Of a DNA stretch of 64,000 bases, positions 1 through 12,789 are shown in pieces. The stretch is from Branchinecta lynchi. Lineage: Eukaryota > Arthropoda > Branchiopoda > Anostraca > Branchinectidae. Each line of letters begins with the position of its first letter. The stretch's first letter is position 1. Location of the stretch: positions 18,474,628 to 18,538,627 of the forward strand of contig JAKZAP010000010.1 in NCBI GenBank assembly GCA_023053575.1, in the 5' to 3' direction. Below the pieces are notes generated by a model, which was given only the letters and a program-made list of their open reading frames with translations, was not told the origin of the DNA and made no database searches. The position numbers and the translations under genes were made by a program.

Positions 1-262
1 TTTCAAAGGAAATGCTAGTTTTGAGGAAGGAAAAAGTTAAAATTGCACTTTTGTCTTCGTTTACCTGCATGTCCAACAACCTGGCTTCATCTTTAATGTC
101 TTCTATTATGCCTGCAGCTTTGCTTTTAATATTTCTGTAGCATGCTTCGGTTAAGCTTAAATCATCCACAAATTTCCAGCGATCCGGGTGCTCTTGCGCT
201 ATATCGTTCATCATGACAAGGAACAGGATAGGTCCAAGTAAAGTTCCCTGCGTAAGTAAAGT
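1..262 (-). pseudogene. LINE reverse-transcriptase fragment
   Basis: Read on the minus strand, this stretch gives a non-LTR reverse-transcriptase core: TQGTLLGPILFLVMMND (motif B region, TQG at 247-255) followed downstream by KFVDDLSL, the catalytic FVDD motif C. The fragment runs off the left edge of the window. Just upstream of TQG the bases for GTLL are duplicated and a stop follows, so the copy is broken. The VDD form points to RTE- or jockey-like LINEs rather than the YADD LINE at 29066-30712. This is a retrotransposon remnant in the host intron or 5' region, not a host gene. Confidence 0.7.
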
Positions 263-2549
263 TCCCTATGTTGTTTCCAGTTAAGCACTTATGACAATTC
301 TGAGTTGGATGGTCAAGCCTTTAAGGCGTTTTTCCGAGGCCAATTTGTTTGCCACACATTCATACCTGATCTTCACGGAAACACGATTGTGTGCCATATA
401 GTCGCGCCACAACCTCAAGCTCGCGGAAATATCATTTTATTCAAATAATTTATACAACGGAATGTTGAGGGTGATCATGTTGACTCAGAGTAGGTGTCGG
501 AGTTTGAAGCAATGCATTTCTTATTTGTTTTCTTCTGTAAGAGCTTTATTTTCTGGAAAAGAAAGGCATATGTCAAACGCCATCTGCGGGCGATGACAGA
601 AAAAGATCTGTCTGCACTAATGCTCGCCAGAGTATTATCAATCGATTAGTTTACTGCGCCGTAACAGTAAACAAATAGCATTGGCAATGTTAAAACCGAA
701 TTAAGGCAATAAAGACAATTAACTATGTCTAATTGAAGGGTATAGATCTACAGATCGGACTGTGTGCATGTAGCTTTAACACCACCAAGTTTGGCATCCA
801 AGGTGACAAGTCTGGACACATCAACACACGGTAAAGATCGTAAAAGTTCCCAGAACTCATTCCGGTCCATCTGAATTTGTTACCAGCGCGAGAATGTGCC
901 GTGTAGGCTACATTATCTTTAGTTTCTTAGCAACACTTAAACGCCCCTTTATTGGATGACGAGGAATACTTAGTTGCTAAGACCCCCCCCCCCCCCCGCC
1001 ACCTGCTCGCATCAGCAAATTCATGTTTTCTGATTAGTCTAGAAAGTGTTTCTTCCAACAACATTTGAACGTTCGATAATGCAGTAAAAATATCCTGAAA
1101 TCTTTTAGGATGATACCCTGCGGCCAACTAGAGTATAACGTTACCTTCCCCACCCAGTGTTTCCGCTGTCGGTAAAAAAAAATTGTGAAATGCCGCCATT
1201 TTTCAGAAAAGTAGTTGGTAAAAATGACCTGCCTGCTTTCGGTAAGATACCTTACTCTGGACCAGAGCAAACTAACACTAGGGAGTAGCGCCGTGACTCG
1301 ACAAAACTGACACACACTCCAGCAGCATGGACACTAGCACCACTGGCGATATAGAACGTCCTTACTGAAACTCAATGAGTCTTCCACCAGCGCTGGCGCC
1401 GATAACTTTATATCCTGAACATGGCAGAAAAATGATACAGCCTCCATTGTTACCTTGCTGTGTGCAGACCGCACCTTTTACTAGAGATTTCTGAACCCGA
1501 AAGTTTGTCTCGCTTCAAATACCACAAGCGCTAATAGTGAAGAGAAAGAGATAGTGAAAAGACAATAATAGTGGGAAAGACCGGTGACTTCGCTAAAATC
1601 GGTTCTCTGAAAATCGATCGGAACGCTACCTAGCGTTTGGACTTTGTCCAGTTTCGAGCGGTAGATGAATAATATAACCAAAGCAAGAGGGCGTGAGTAA
1701 GGCAATGTCCGTCAACATCTATTTATTCTTTTCCTACTTGTTTTTTATTCCAATTAAAGTGGAAATCTGAACGGAGAGAGGATGCTCATCATAAACGAAA
1801 CGGAACAAAATCAACAAAACGTGCTTTGATGATGATTCTGCGGAGAGCGATGGAAGAAAATGTCAACAGAGCGATTTTTTAACGAAAGAACATCCGCTAA
1901 ACGGCGCTGGTTGTTGTGACTCATGGGGCTTACGGGAGTTTCCGGTCTTTCCCACTTTTACTGTCTTTGAGCATAGGTATTGGCGCTACTCCCTGGTTTT
2001 ATTTTGCTCTGCTCTGGATATGCTTCCTTCAAAACAGCTGTAAATGAGATTTTGTCTCGCCTCTATAACAGTCCTATGGAAAGAATAAACTAAAAGTTGA
2101 AATGAGGCACATCTGATACCATTTCTCTACCGCAAACCCAAATGCAAAAAAACAAATCACAAACTCAGCTGAAATCGCGAACAGACATGGATAGAAACAA
2201 TAGATGTCAGCACTTTCGGACCCATGGTGAAAAGCCACTTTTTTGTTTCTGTAGATTTTTCTATTTATCACTCAAAGAAGATATATTGGCTGCGGGGCCG
2301 GGTAACTGCCGCATATATTTAACACTTATAGATGTTAGTCCATCTTCAATTTGAAACTGGTGCCTGCCTGCTTGCGTGCTAGAACGGAGCTTTCCACTCG
2401 AATGCAGAAACATGGTTTGATGAAACGAAAGGTTCGCTACACAACTTCAGATAATCCTCTCTGACATAAGGTTTAAGGTTTAATGGAAAAATTGCCACAA
2501 TAGCAAAAACTAAATAATAGGCAAGAAAAAGAAAATAAATAAACACACA
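263..2549. other. Non-coding stretch
   Basis: No convincing coding sequence. It holds a C-run near 981-997 and short shared motifs: a block around 'gagtagcgcc' at about 1284-1293 is related in inverted form to 1981-1994 and to 34236-34295, pointing to an undefined dispersed repeat. The predicted ORFs here are short and have no recognisable domain. Confidence 0.5.
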
Positions 2550-2955
2550 TTAATAACTAACACATCTAAACAATATACCGTCAACAACAAAACTTAAAGA
2601 GTTTTGATGTTGTGTGAGGGTGTGAGGGATTACATATCTCTTATAACTGTAAACTAGACTTTCACGGTCAAAACCAAACTTTTTGAGTTGACATAAAGTT
2701 TTGATTGGTGCATGGGACTTTTTTAGTATCTGGTGTGTGTTATGCTTGAAATTAAGTTTATCATCAATCCAAACTCCCAGTATTTTCGCTTGGCTGACTG
2801 GGGCAAAAGTTAGACTGGAACTTGGAATCTCCCTTTTCAAAAAAGAGATTCGCATAGCTGACGACTTATCAAGATTTATTTTTAGCTTTAACTGTTCACA
2901 CTCTTTTCAAATTCGCACACAAAAACAATCCTTATTGGCCCCAGGCAAGAGTTGT
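2550..2955 (-). pseudogene. LINE reverse-transcriptase C-terminal fragment
   Basis: The minus strand encodes a piece typical of the thumb and C-terminal part of CR1/jockey-type reverse transcriptases: LKLKINLDKSS, then AKILGVWIDDKLNFKHN, with the hallmark LGV.ID..L.F. The C-terminal end is out of register with known proteins and no catalytic YxDD is present. A degraded retrotransposon fragment lying 5' of the BTB exon. Confidence 0.6.
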
Positions 2956-3210
2956 ACGGAGCTTTCCAAAATGTAATGTCATATTCATCAATCCGGCCTA
3001 AGGTCCACACTTTCCGTAAAAACCGCACAGGTCAGACCCTTACTAGTTACTAGGAATAAAATGAAATCGGAGTCATAAGAAAAAAAAAAAAAAAAACGGG
3101 GACAAAACAAAGTGTTGCTCTCGCAACACAATTACTAGGCTACTAGCATTCTCGATTTCTTTCAGTATTTTGTTTTCTGTTTTTGTTTTTCTTGTTAAGC
3201 CTCCCAAGTC

Positions 3211-3663
3211 AAAAGAAGAAAGGATACAAACTGGATCACTATAAACAAACGCCGTAAATTATACTAAATTCGTTATAATGCTTTCTTGAAGATGACATTT
3301 AACTAAATAATATTCAGCTTCCGAGAAAAAAAAAAATGTGAAACTGGCCCATGATTTCCTCTTCCGACATGTTTAAACGTTCACATCGTGATATACTAAG
3401 TTATATTAATCCTCTTTAACGGCCACTCGATCTTTTCGAAGGTTTAGTACCTCTTTTGACATCCGGCAGGAGATCACTGAATAGGTTATGAGTAATGGCC
3501 AAGCTGCTTTGAAGAGTGAATTGTGTTCAAGTAATTTGTGGATAATGTTGGCTACCGTGATGATTTTGAAGAAAACAAAGGTAACATGTTGTTCGTAAAA
3601 ATCTGACCCATCGAAAGATAGTGGTGTCTCCCACATTCTCCGCCACATGGATCAAATTCTTTA
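3211..3663 (+). repeat. Dispersed ~450-bp repeat, copy 1
   Basis: This block aligns with 7782-8222 in the same orientation and with 13103-13555 in the opposite orientation. Shared landmarks are 'aagaaaggataca.act', 'ttataatg.tttcttgaag', 'aatattcagcttccgaga' and 'ggtgtctcccac.ttctc'. I see no terminal inverted repeats. It probably is the 3' part of a non-autonomous or LINE-derived element; the family is unnamed here. Confidence 0.7.
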
Positions 3664-4013
3664 AGAGATGGAGAAAGGAGTTCTGTTCTGGTGCAATTGT
3701 TTTCCTTTTTCATTGACATACTTCAGACATGTGGACTGAAGCCTTGTTTTACCAACTTTAACCTAGATGATCATCCTCCTTTGATGGGAAGAAGGTACGA
3801 AACTACTGATCTAAAAAGAGATTACAGAAAGGCTATACAAAAATACCTGTATATGGCTTTAATTTGACTTTTCTTTCCTGAAGTTATCACTTGTGCTCAG
3901 TACTATGCTTGAATATTGACTGTTATAGTTGCGTCCAGAGTTTGGCGATGGCCAAATAGCATAACTCTACTGTACCCTATTATACTCTATTCGTGACTTC
4001 TTTTTGTTTTCAG

Positions 4014-4128
4014 AGTGCCAATCATCAAAATACGCTAATAGTAGAAGAATTTGAACCCGACGTCTTCCGACAACTCATAGAATATATTCATACAGGCTGT
4101 GTAACCTTACAACCCAGAACTCTCTTAG
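4014..4128 (+). CDS. BTB-domain exon of a serine-enriched-protein-like BTB/BACK gene
   Basis: First visible exon of a spliced host gene. The acceptor is a pyrimidine-rich tract ending in CAG at 4011-4013 and the donor is GTAAGT at 4129. The 115 bases open in phase 0 and end one base into a codon, which the next exon at 33588 completes in frame. The product ends a BTB/POZ fold: EEFEPDVFRQLIEYIHTG and CVTLQPRTLL follow the consensus in which a hydrophobic strand is followed by VFR.LI.YIYTG. BTB domains dimerise and often recruit Cullin-3. Earlier exons lie upstream of the window. The following intron is about 29.5 kb and hosts the Polinton. Confidence 0.85.
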
Positions 4129-4585
4129 GTAAGTTATTTATTCCATGGTCGCAGTTGCTGAGTACTTGTTTTACCTTTTACATCATTTCTAGTTCCCCTA
4201 GAGAATGACATGCTTCAGAAATTCCCGATCTTCGCCAGTGTTCCGTTCTGCACCTACGACTTCTTTGCGCTTTTTCGGCCGAGTCGAGTTTGCCAGTCAA
4301 GCTGCGTACACTTTTTTTTAAGGCTCTGGGCCACACACAACTCTTTCAAGAAAAGACCAAAGGCTGCAAAGAATTGGTAGGCTACTAGGTCGATCTTGTT
4401 CGTTATATAATGCATTTCCTGACCAATTCAGAATTTTCTCTTGATTGAACACTTTTTAACCAAGGCGGATGATTTCAAATATTTTGCTTCCAACTTCCGC
4501 TTCGGAAAGCGGTGAGTGTGGATATAGTCGACAAGCGCCAACCAGATAGTCGCTGATTTTATTTGAGTTACATTTAGAAGTCTAG

Positions 4586-4769
4586 AGGCGTATTCTCGCC
4601 GTTTCCCGAGGACTCTTCGGGGAATCGAAAGGAACGGCGAGAATATAGGGAGTCACTCCACCCCCGGTCCGTCAGGACTCGCGAGAATACAGGATGCGAG
4701 TCCCCGGGATAAACAAAAACGCGGGGACTCCTCAAGTGAAGTCCTAGGGGAACGGCGAGAATACGCCAT
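4586..4769 (-). mobile_element. Palindromic MITE, complete copy
   Basis: The element begins 'aggcgtattctcgccgtt' and ends 'aacggcgagaatacgcc', giving terminal inverted repeats of about 25-30 bases, with further inner palindromes such as 'tattctcgcgagt'. The reverse complement matches 58086-58481 along its length, except that the second copy carries about 200 extra bases in the middle. No coding capacity. I cannot define a target duplication with confidence. This is a non-autonomous DNA transposon. Confidence 0.75.
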
Positions 4770-4977
4770 AGGAACTCATGGAGAGGAGAAGAAGAAAACC
4801 AAAAGGACAGGGAACCCGACTTTCTCGTTTTCGGGCGCGGCTAGTGGCTACTTGCACAGCGATCGAGAATACCTCTGCCACACGGAGAATATCAAAACAA
4901 AATCAAAGACATAATTTGATGGGAAGGATGCCCTTGAGATGATATCGTTCGAAGCAGTGAGCTGATGAAAGCAAAAA

Positions 4978-5068
4978 TGCTCCAGGCGGGATTTGAATGG
5001 CCAGTGGTTATAGCGTCGGAGATTGTACCGAAAAGTCGCAGGTTCAAGCCTGCCCGAGGAGCATTTTG
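4978..5068 (+). repeat. tRNA-derived SINE-like sequence
   Basis: The stretch from about 4994 resembles a tRNA: a D-arm-like box A region (agtggttatagcgtcgg), an anticodon-like stem-loop (tcgg..ccga) and a good box B, GGTTCAAGCC. The outer ten bases 'aaaatgctcc' and 'ggagcatttt' are perfect inverted complements. The minus strand also holds a second T-arm-like sequence (attcaaatcccgcc), so two tRNA-like 3' ends face each other. A SINE or tRNA pseudogene is the best reading; the 8-base anticodon loop argues against a working tRNA. Confidence 0.4.
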
Positions 5069-7781
5069 GTATTTCAGTTCAAGCAAGCCTGACCTTTTTT
5101 GCCCCGGAAATACTGGTTACCTCACGGTCTCGAACTCGCATTGAAGGGAATACAAAACCGACTCGCCTGCCCTTGTGTGTCCTAACTTTTAATGAATGGG
5201 AACTAATGAAGACCTTAAATGTCAAGTTATTAAACATAAAGGTCAGCACAAACAAGAAAAAACTCACAGCAACTTTTGTGTAACTCAGAATGCCGAAGAA
5301 GCACACAGTCCCAGCTAAGCCTCTTTTCCTCCATCAGTTTAAAAACTTTAAGTGGGTTTTCCCGAGGTAATTTTGCATCTTTGGAACAGAAGCCGCTACG
5401 CGTAATCAGATCCTAGTACCAAGAATAAATACACACAAGATCCTCCGTCTCCCGATCTCTCTAATACGACCGGTCGGAGGCGAATAGATTCCCGATGCCC
5501 TGCCAAAAGTCAACAAGCGGAGGAAGAGCTACACGGAGCATCACAATTCGTTACCTCGGCAAATAGCTACATCGCAGCCGAGCCCAGGAGAAGACTCGAG
5601 ACTAACAGACCATTAGTTATCTACCATTATGACGTCGACGGTGCAGAGGCGGGTCATACATGCCTGCTACGGTCTTTTCCTCTGACACGCGCTGCGGCGA
5701 AGAGGGAAGTAGACGGGCGTCAACTTAAAACTCAGCAAGCAAGCAGCTCTAGCTCTGCTCACTTTTGTCGGAAACGTATTCACAATCGCTGCGTGGGACG
5801 AAGACATAGGTTCTATTGGCTTATTTGTTCTTGCTAGTTGAGCTACTGGAGACTGAAGTCTGGTAGGCTTGCCGCGCATTGCTTTTTTGGTGCTACGTGG
5901 GCATAAGGAGGGATGTCAAGCTGTTTGAAACAGGGAAGGCATCAGATGCGCAGGAAACTAGCGAAGGAAAATGATACTAGGATCTAGGGCACTTTAAGTG
6001 GGTCTAGCTTCTCTGGGCTTTTGCGTCGCCTGCCACTCCCTGAGCGATCTGTTTGCCCACTGTAAAACGGGGGGGGGGGGGGGTGAACCTGCTTCTTCTC
6101 AGAGAATGCTTTCCATAAGAACCCTTTTAACATGTCCCATATTTACCGATCATTCTTGCTTTAAAGAGGAATCCCTCAGTTTTTGAAAATGTGTTTCCCC
6201 TCCGAAATCAGTAGAGTAGTGGAAATAGAAAGGTTATGTGGAAGCAAGGGAAATCATTAATATCCCCAGTTCAAAAAAATGGAAAGAATGAAGTAAAATA
6301 TAGATATAAAAGTTTGATTAAGTAGGAGAAAGAACGTGGACGAGAACAGACTCTCACATGTTTTAATACCAACGTATAAGAGCGAGTTTATACGAAATTT
6401 GCGTTGGTTTCAGCTCGCTCAGCTCGCTCAAGCCAGGGCACTGAGAGGTCATTTGTTTGGATGATTTTGGGACGACGGCATCGTTTCCAAGTAATTGTTT
6501 TCTTTGTTTTATTTTTTCTTCTTCATCTTCTTATCTTTCAGTTTTTCTTACTTTTCTAAAAACGTATGTAAAAATTAATTTAAACTAAAGATTTGTTTGT
6601 CTGACCCCACAGGCCCATTTGGGCTTTCCTGCAGTTAGATGTACCAACTACACGTGTAAAGAATAACAAAAGTATTTTAAAAGGTTTGTTCATGCAGTCT
6701 AGTTTATAAAAGTTGTTTTTTATACTAAAGAGAAAACTAACTTATTTGAGAACACAAATATACTCTTAAAATATTATCGAGCATCCGAGTTTATTTTTTT
6801 TTTGTACCCAAGGTCTTCGAACTCTTGAAAGCCATGCAGGAACACGCGAAGTCACATTAACTCCTGTCGGTTCCCACAGCAATTTGTGGCAAACTTGGGC
6901 GTGAATGTGACTCCAGCACTGAGCACCTTCCATCTAGACGTCCCATTGCTTTCTTAATTCAGCACGAATGCTGTTTGAAAATTACTTCATTGTTAATGAG
7001 ACATGCCTGCTGGATTGCAGCAGTTCGACTACGAGCTACTGTGTAGGTGTCGAAGGGGGTGTACTAAAATGAGGCACGGCACGGCACTACATAGTGTAGG
7101 AGGCTGAGTACTAAAAAGAGGCACGAAAACTAAAAGGGCACTTTCAGGCTTCAGAGTGAGGGATAGGAACAACGCTCTAACGTGCCTTCTTTTAGGCTCT
7201 GGAGTTACGAACTCTGACTTACTTGTCGACTTCTACTACTTGCTAGTCTATTTTTAATACTCATGCCTCCAGCACCATGACGTGCCGTGCCTCTTTTCAG
7301 TCAATCCGTACTTCGAGGTTATCTGAGTGAGTAATCCCCTCGTTCCTTATATTGGAAAATCAGTGAAGGCAAATATTTGCACGGTGTTTCTCCCGATATC
7401 GATCAGCTGCTGCGGCAAGATCCGATGTATGCAAATCCGAACACGATACCTTCATCAGAGGGAAGAGGTTACCTTAGACAGAAAAAGGTGGTACGTGAGG
7501 GGGGGGGGGGGGGGTTGGCGGGAAAAGTGTGGCGCTCGAAGGCTCAAGTGGACACTTGAGTTTCTTTGTGGGTTCTTTTACATTTTGGACAGTCGTTTGA
7601 AGGTGTATAAGTCGAGGACATAAATGCTCTATGGGAAATGCAAATATCTTGACCGCCACCAGCAGTGTTGGGGAAGTACTTTTACTTCTAAGTACTTAAG
7701 AAGTTTCACTATGGATCTAACAAGATGTTTTTATTTTCGCAGATATATTGAAAATTAGAAAAATCAAACTAATTTTTACCG
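5069..7781. other. Intronic non-coding stretch
   Basis: No gene recognised. It includes poly-G runs near 6069-6083 and 7499-7515 and a short local duplication around 7068-7300 (aaatgaggcacg / aagaggcacg). ORFs here read through G-runs and have no domain signature. Confidence 0.5.
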
Positions 7782-8222
7782 GAGAAGAAAGGATATAAAC
7801 TAGATCACAATAAACAAATGCTGTAAACTATACTAAACTCGTTATAGTGATTTCTTGAAGATTCTGAAGTTGAGTTAAATAATATTCAGCTTCCGAGACC
7901 AAAAAATGTCAAACTGGCCGACGATTTCCTCCTCCGAAATCTAAACGTTCACATGGTGATATACTTAGTTGTTCAATCTTCTTACACGCCACTCGGTTTC
8001 TCGAAGGTTTAGTACTCTTCTGACCTCCGGCTTGAGATCAATGAATAGTTAATGAGCAATGGCGACCTGGCTTTCAAGAATTGTGTTCAAGTAATTTGTG
8101 GATAACATTTGTTACCGTGAGGATTTTGAAGTAAACAAAGGTAACAGTGCGTTCGTACAAATCCGACCCATCGAAAAATAATGGTGTCTCCCACCTTCTC
8201 GGTCCGGATGAATCAAAGACTT
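7782..8222 (+). repeat. Dispersed ~450-bp repeat, copy 2
   Basis: Same family and orientation as 3211-3663, diverged by scattered substitutions and short indels. It is followed closely by a family A repeat at 8428. Confidence 0.7.
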
Positions 8223-8427
8223 TAACCCCCAGGATCTCTTTTCTTTTTCCGAGACTTTTTCGAATTACCCGTCAACACCTACGTCCAGATTTAAGCTGTA
8301 TCAGACTTAAGCTGTATCAGCCAGAACCAAAGAATAGGGTCTGTAAAGATTGGAACTACCAGAGTAGACTGTTATGTCTGAAAATGAAAACCTTCAAACG
8401 GTCTATCTTAAATGTCCTACAATGACC

Positions 8428-9803
8428 AAACAAGAGCTGTAAGCTCATATGGCACTTGCAAGCAAATGTAGTAAGAAATACCCCAACAAGAAAAAGTTAA
8501 GGGGGCTGAAAATTCAACCTATGGTTTCACTTTAAATATAAAAATAGGAGACAGAATGCAAAAGGAAACAAGAAGGAAAACAAAACCCGGAAGGCTGGGT
8601 CAGATGGAAGTATTCGGTTAAGATGCGCCAAACTTGCAAGGCTGGGTCAGAGGATGGAAGTGACGGTCAAATGTTTTTCTTCACTTTTCGGTTAAGATGC
8701 GCACTTTAAGGGTGCTAAAAATTAATTTCTAAGCAAAACCCTTGAGGCAAAAAGGCTCATGTACTCATGGCGATCTTGAAAAAGTAAATTTTGCTTAAAA
8801 GTATTTTTTGTATTTTGCGGTTAAGATGAGTTCTTTAAGGAATGGTCGGATCGGAGAAGTGACGATGTCAAGGTTCTAATACTCCAGCAAAGTTTTATCG
8901 TCCTATCACTCCAGGGAGTACCTTAACTCACGATCACCGGAATTCCGGACACCCCCTACAGCCCCCTCCCCTCGGTACCCGAATCCGATCACATTCTGTC
9001 ACTGATGCACCAAGGACTTGTTCCTGTACGTCCCACCAAGTTTCATCCTGATCGCTCCACTCTATGCGTATCACAAGATTTCCGGTTCTCCCCTCCATCC
9101 CCCCCCCCCCCGAGTTCATTGGATTCGGTCCGCACTTGAAATGGGACATCTGAGACATGAGTTCTTTCAAGATATCAAGTTTCATTAAGATCCGATAACC
9201 CGTTCGAAAGTTATGCATGCCACTAATTTCCGGATTCCGCCGTCTCCCCCTCCCCCCAAGGCGGTCGGATCGGGCGAGTGACTCTTTACGGATCGCCGGA
9301 ATTACGAAAACCCCCTCCAACTCCCCCCACAGGGTCCGAATCCGTTTCAGTTCTGTCAGTTATTTATCTAGAGCTTTTGCTAGTTCTTCCCACCAAGTTT
9401 CATCCCCATCGCTCCACTCCGAGAGTTTCACACGATTTCCGGCTCCCCCTCCGACTCCCTCTCAGATTCGTCGGATCCGGTCCGGACTTGAGATGAGACA
9501 TTTGAGACACGAGGTCTTCCCAGGTATCAAGTTTCATTAAGATCCGATCACCCATTCGAAAGTTACGCATGTCCCTCTTTTCTGGATTCCGCAACCTCCC
9601 CCTCCCCCCACGATGGTCGGATCGGGCAAGTGACTATTTCCAAGTTAGTTTGGTTGGGTCCCTAATATGTCTGCCAAGTTTCATCGTCCTATCATATCTG
9701 GAAGTACCCTAACTCGCAAACACCGGACTAACCGACCGACCGACAGACCGACGGAAAAGTGGTCGGTATAAGGCACTTGGCCGGAAGGCAGGTGCCATAA
9801 AAA
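8428..9803 (+). repeat. GC-rich dispersed repeat family A, copy 1
   Basis: Opens with 'acaagagctgtaagctcat' then 'atggcacttg' and closes with a GACC/GACG microsatellite and a hairpin (ggcacttg...caggtgcc) followed by 'ataaaaa'. The interior is made of diverged ~250-bp modules with recurring phrases such as 'caagtttcat', 'ccggatccggtccgg' and 'gatccgatcacccgttc'. Sister copies at 37416, 52020, 56260 and 61996 share this orientation. No protein is encoded; ORFs here arise from the low-complexity C-rich text. The 3' hairpin plus microsatellite is reminiscent of non-autonomous Helitrons, but typical Helitron termini are not evident. Confidence 0.75.
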
Positions 9804-9956
9804 CGAATAGTGAGCTACGATGCTTTGCAGCGACATTACCAACCGTCCTGAAAAGTGTTCTCTCAGGTTGTTAAAGAACAACTCCTACCAAAAAATGATC
9901 TTTTCACAGTGAAATGTGAGAATATCTGTTTAAAAAATACCATTACTTGCCGCGTG

Positions 9957-10172
9957 AAATACTCTTGATGACTATCTCTCCTTGCCGATGTAAAATCTTC
10001 GGGCTCTCCGGGTAGCTAGCGGAAGAAAGGCAGAAGTGGTGTCACAGCTGCTGCCAAGATCGCGGTGATTGATTGACACGGGATTTGAGTCGTTGAGTTT
10101 GAGTCGTACAGACAAGCTTACTCCTTCTTCCTGAGGATCGCCGGGGTGTTTTGGACTTAGTCATATAGAGTA
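9957..10172 (+). repeat. Dispersed ~200-bp repeat (three copies)
   Basis: A block starting 'atactcttgatgactatctctcc' style text recurs at about 38350-38505 and 41907-42090, each ending near 'gtgttttggac..agt'. All three are on the plus strand. Non-coding, family unknown. Confidence 0.6.
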
Positions 10173-12149
10173 TTGCGATTTCTTCTTAGCACTTATCGAC
10201 TATCAATCTTTTCTGCTATCCGACGCGGCGGCTAGATGCAAAATATTTCAAAACTGAACGCGCCATGGTTGAAAAGTGGGAAAACCAAGGAAAACCTACT
10301 GGCGAAATGTTCTCCTCAAAAACTGTTTCCCATGACACTGCACTTATTTCCGCTTTAAGTCTCCGAACGTTGTCACTTTACAGGTCCCTGATACATGCTC
10401 GTTCTTTTGTGAGGCTACAAACTGAAACTTGGTTAAAACCGGGAAATGATCAGACACTGGCAGCAATATGACATTTGCATATGTTGTATTAATTCTCCTT
10501 GACGAAAGAAATATTGTCAATTAGGGTTGCTGTCTTCTCAGTCACTCTTGTAGGTAATGGAACAACGGGGTAAAGGTCGTTGGCAAACATAATGTTTAAA
10601 AATTCTAAATTATCTCCACTAGCATTTAGAAGATTATAATTTTCCAGACTTTTTCACTTTCGGTATCAGGTACTCAAATCCATTAGAAAAGTCCTCGAAG
10701 CTTGCCGTCGGTGGCTTAGTGTGTGTGGGTCTGTGTGTGTGTGGGGGGGGGGGGGGGGGGGGGGGCGCAGAACCAAAATTTTGCCGAATCTAAAATTTTT
10801 TACCGAATCCTAGAAACAGAGAATTCGAACTTTTAACTATGGAACAGAAAGAATTAAATAGGATGAGTAAGATTAAAGGGCAGCATGAAAGACGATAGGC
10901 CAACTATTACACGGCGTTTTGGCGAAGCCCACTTGGAGAATATAGTGCCGGGTCTTTTATACCCAATCAAAATTAAATCGAGCGCCGCATGCGAAAATTT
11001 TTGAAATGGCTAAAACTTAACTGCTTCTTTTACAAGTTCTATCACTTGCTGTGGATTAAATACCAAGACTGTAAGAAACTCCAGAGACCGGATGGAGCGA
11101 CGTTCCGGCAGCAGCAGCAGTCTAGTGTATTCTACCCGTGATCACAGAAAGTGAGCGTCGCCGGCGAGATTTTTTTTAAGTTAGCCTTTTTTTCTGCCAA
11201 ATTTAACTATTTCCACCCAGATTCTAGCTTTTAATTCTTTGAAATCCTCATCCTAAAAACTGGCTTAAAACTCCAGTCAAATGACGCGCCCTTTCACAAA
11301 ATAGAGAATATTAGCGCCGCACGGGGAATTTTCGAAACATTTATGATTAGATCTTTTTTTTGGGATCCAAGATAAAAGTACGGACTACCGATGAAATTAA
11401 AGATCAGTCCTTCTGTCTGCTTAGTGCTCCACTCGACTACTTCCGAGTTTTGGGGGTTCTTGGTAACTCCCGAATCCTGGCACTTATGCCGGATAAATTA
11501 CCGAATCCCAATTATTATAACGAATAATATTTGACCGATGCCATGTTCTGGATTCAGTACAACTACAGTACACCGGTTAGTATACTGACTTGTTTTGGTA
11601 TCGAAAGACTACCGAATAATAGTCGTATTTGGTATAATTTCCTCGAAACTGGAAGAAAAGTCGGGATTCGTGGTAACTATCGAATCCTGAAAATTAAACC
11701 GATAAATTACCGAATCCCAATCATGATACCGAATAATTTTGGACCGATAGCTTATTCGGGATTTTGTGTAACTACCTAATCTCCCTAAATGTATCGAATA
11801 GTTCTTGCATCGAAAAATTACCAAACAATTTCTCACACCGAATTCGTGATAAGTACCGAATGCTGGTAATTATACTTAATCCCGATCATTATACCCCATA
11901 GGTTTGTACCGACAGCCTATTCGGGAGTCTGTGTAACTACCGAATCCCCGTAAGTGTACTGAATGGTTCTGCTATGGAAAAAATACGACCCTCGACTTGC
12001 GACGCCACTGCCCGGATGTACCATTTCAGATTTGGACTATATATGACCACATGCTATGTAGATGGACTACTACTCAAGTGACTTTACCGTGACGAGTAAG
12101 CTCTCAAGAAGGTCCTGGGTCTAAATCCGGACTGTCTAGGAGCCATGAC
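10173..12149. other. Intronic stretch with degenerate ACCGAATC repeats
   Basis: No gene seen. A GT/G-run lies at about 10722-10765. From about 11440 to 11990 the text repeats phrases such as 'taccgaatccc', 'ggtaact.tcgaatcctg' and 'ttattcggga' at roughly 180-210-bp spacing, a decayed tandem array. ORFs at 11531-11836 are by-products of this array. Confidence 0.5.
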
Positions 12150-12520
12150 AATTTTCGTGATGCACGCGGTTCACAAGTCCCGTATTCCCCCTCACCAGCC
12201 CACACACCGATGGTCGGACCCGGAAAAGAAGGTTTCGTTGAGTATCGGTCGGGTCCTTCATAGTCCTTCGTAGACCTATAGCTTATACGGAAACGCCGGA
12301 ACTAGCAAAGTGGTCAAGGGTATTTCTAGGGAATTTGGAATCCTCCAGCAATCGAGGTAATTTCAGGGGAATTTCAAACGTTTGCAAACGTTCAGTGAAC
12401 TATGCCTCCGTCCAGAAGGAATGACAAGTTTTACCGTCCTAGTTTGTCTGGAAGTACCTGAACTAAATAAAGTTGGACAGACGGAACTACCGACAGGAAG
12501 CACAATGCTATTTGGCGCTT
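12150..12520 (+). repeat. Diverged family A remnant
   Basis: Contains family A phrases (gatggtcggacccgg, aagttttaccgtcctag, gacagacgg) but lacks the ends. It precedes the LINE endonuclease fragment. Confidence 0.4.
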
Positions 12521-12789
12521 TGTTTACACGGTTTGAAGCCAACATACAATTGTTGGTAGAAATTGTCATTCCTGCACTGCCGCCACAAGTGCAGACTCTT
12601 TCTGTTAGTGCACGCTGGTGACAAAAACAGAACAACAACCTGGAGCCTTGGAAGGATAAAGCTTCATGGAAAGAAAATCAGATACATATCACTTAAAAAT
12701 ATTCGGCGTCAGAATTGTACCGGCGGGCCGCCGCCGCCGAGATGTTTTCGGCGGCGGCCCACTGAGTCATTTTCGGCGCGGCTTCGGGG

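Noticed and set aside
7327..7623. ORFs crossing poly-G runs (also 5998-6186, 35518-35706, 39446-39848)
   Set aside because: Glycine runs from homopolymer DNA, no domain, and run lengths are unreliable.
9217..9540. Overlapping proline/serine-rich ORFs in GC-rich blocks (also at 37351-38110, 52319-53578, 57024-57350, 63379-63815)
   Set aside because: They translate family A repeat modules in several frames at once and have no domain; the same phrases recur at every copy.
8428..9803. Calling family A a Helitron outright
   Set aside because: A hairpin and microsatellite are present, but I could not see a clear 5' TC and 3' CTRR or an A/T target site.
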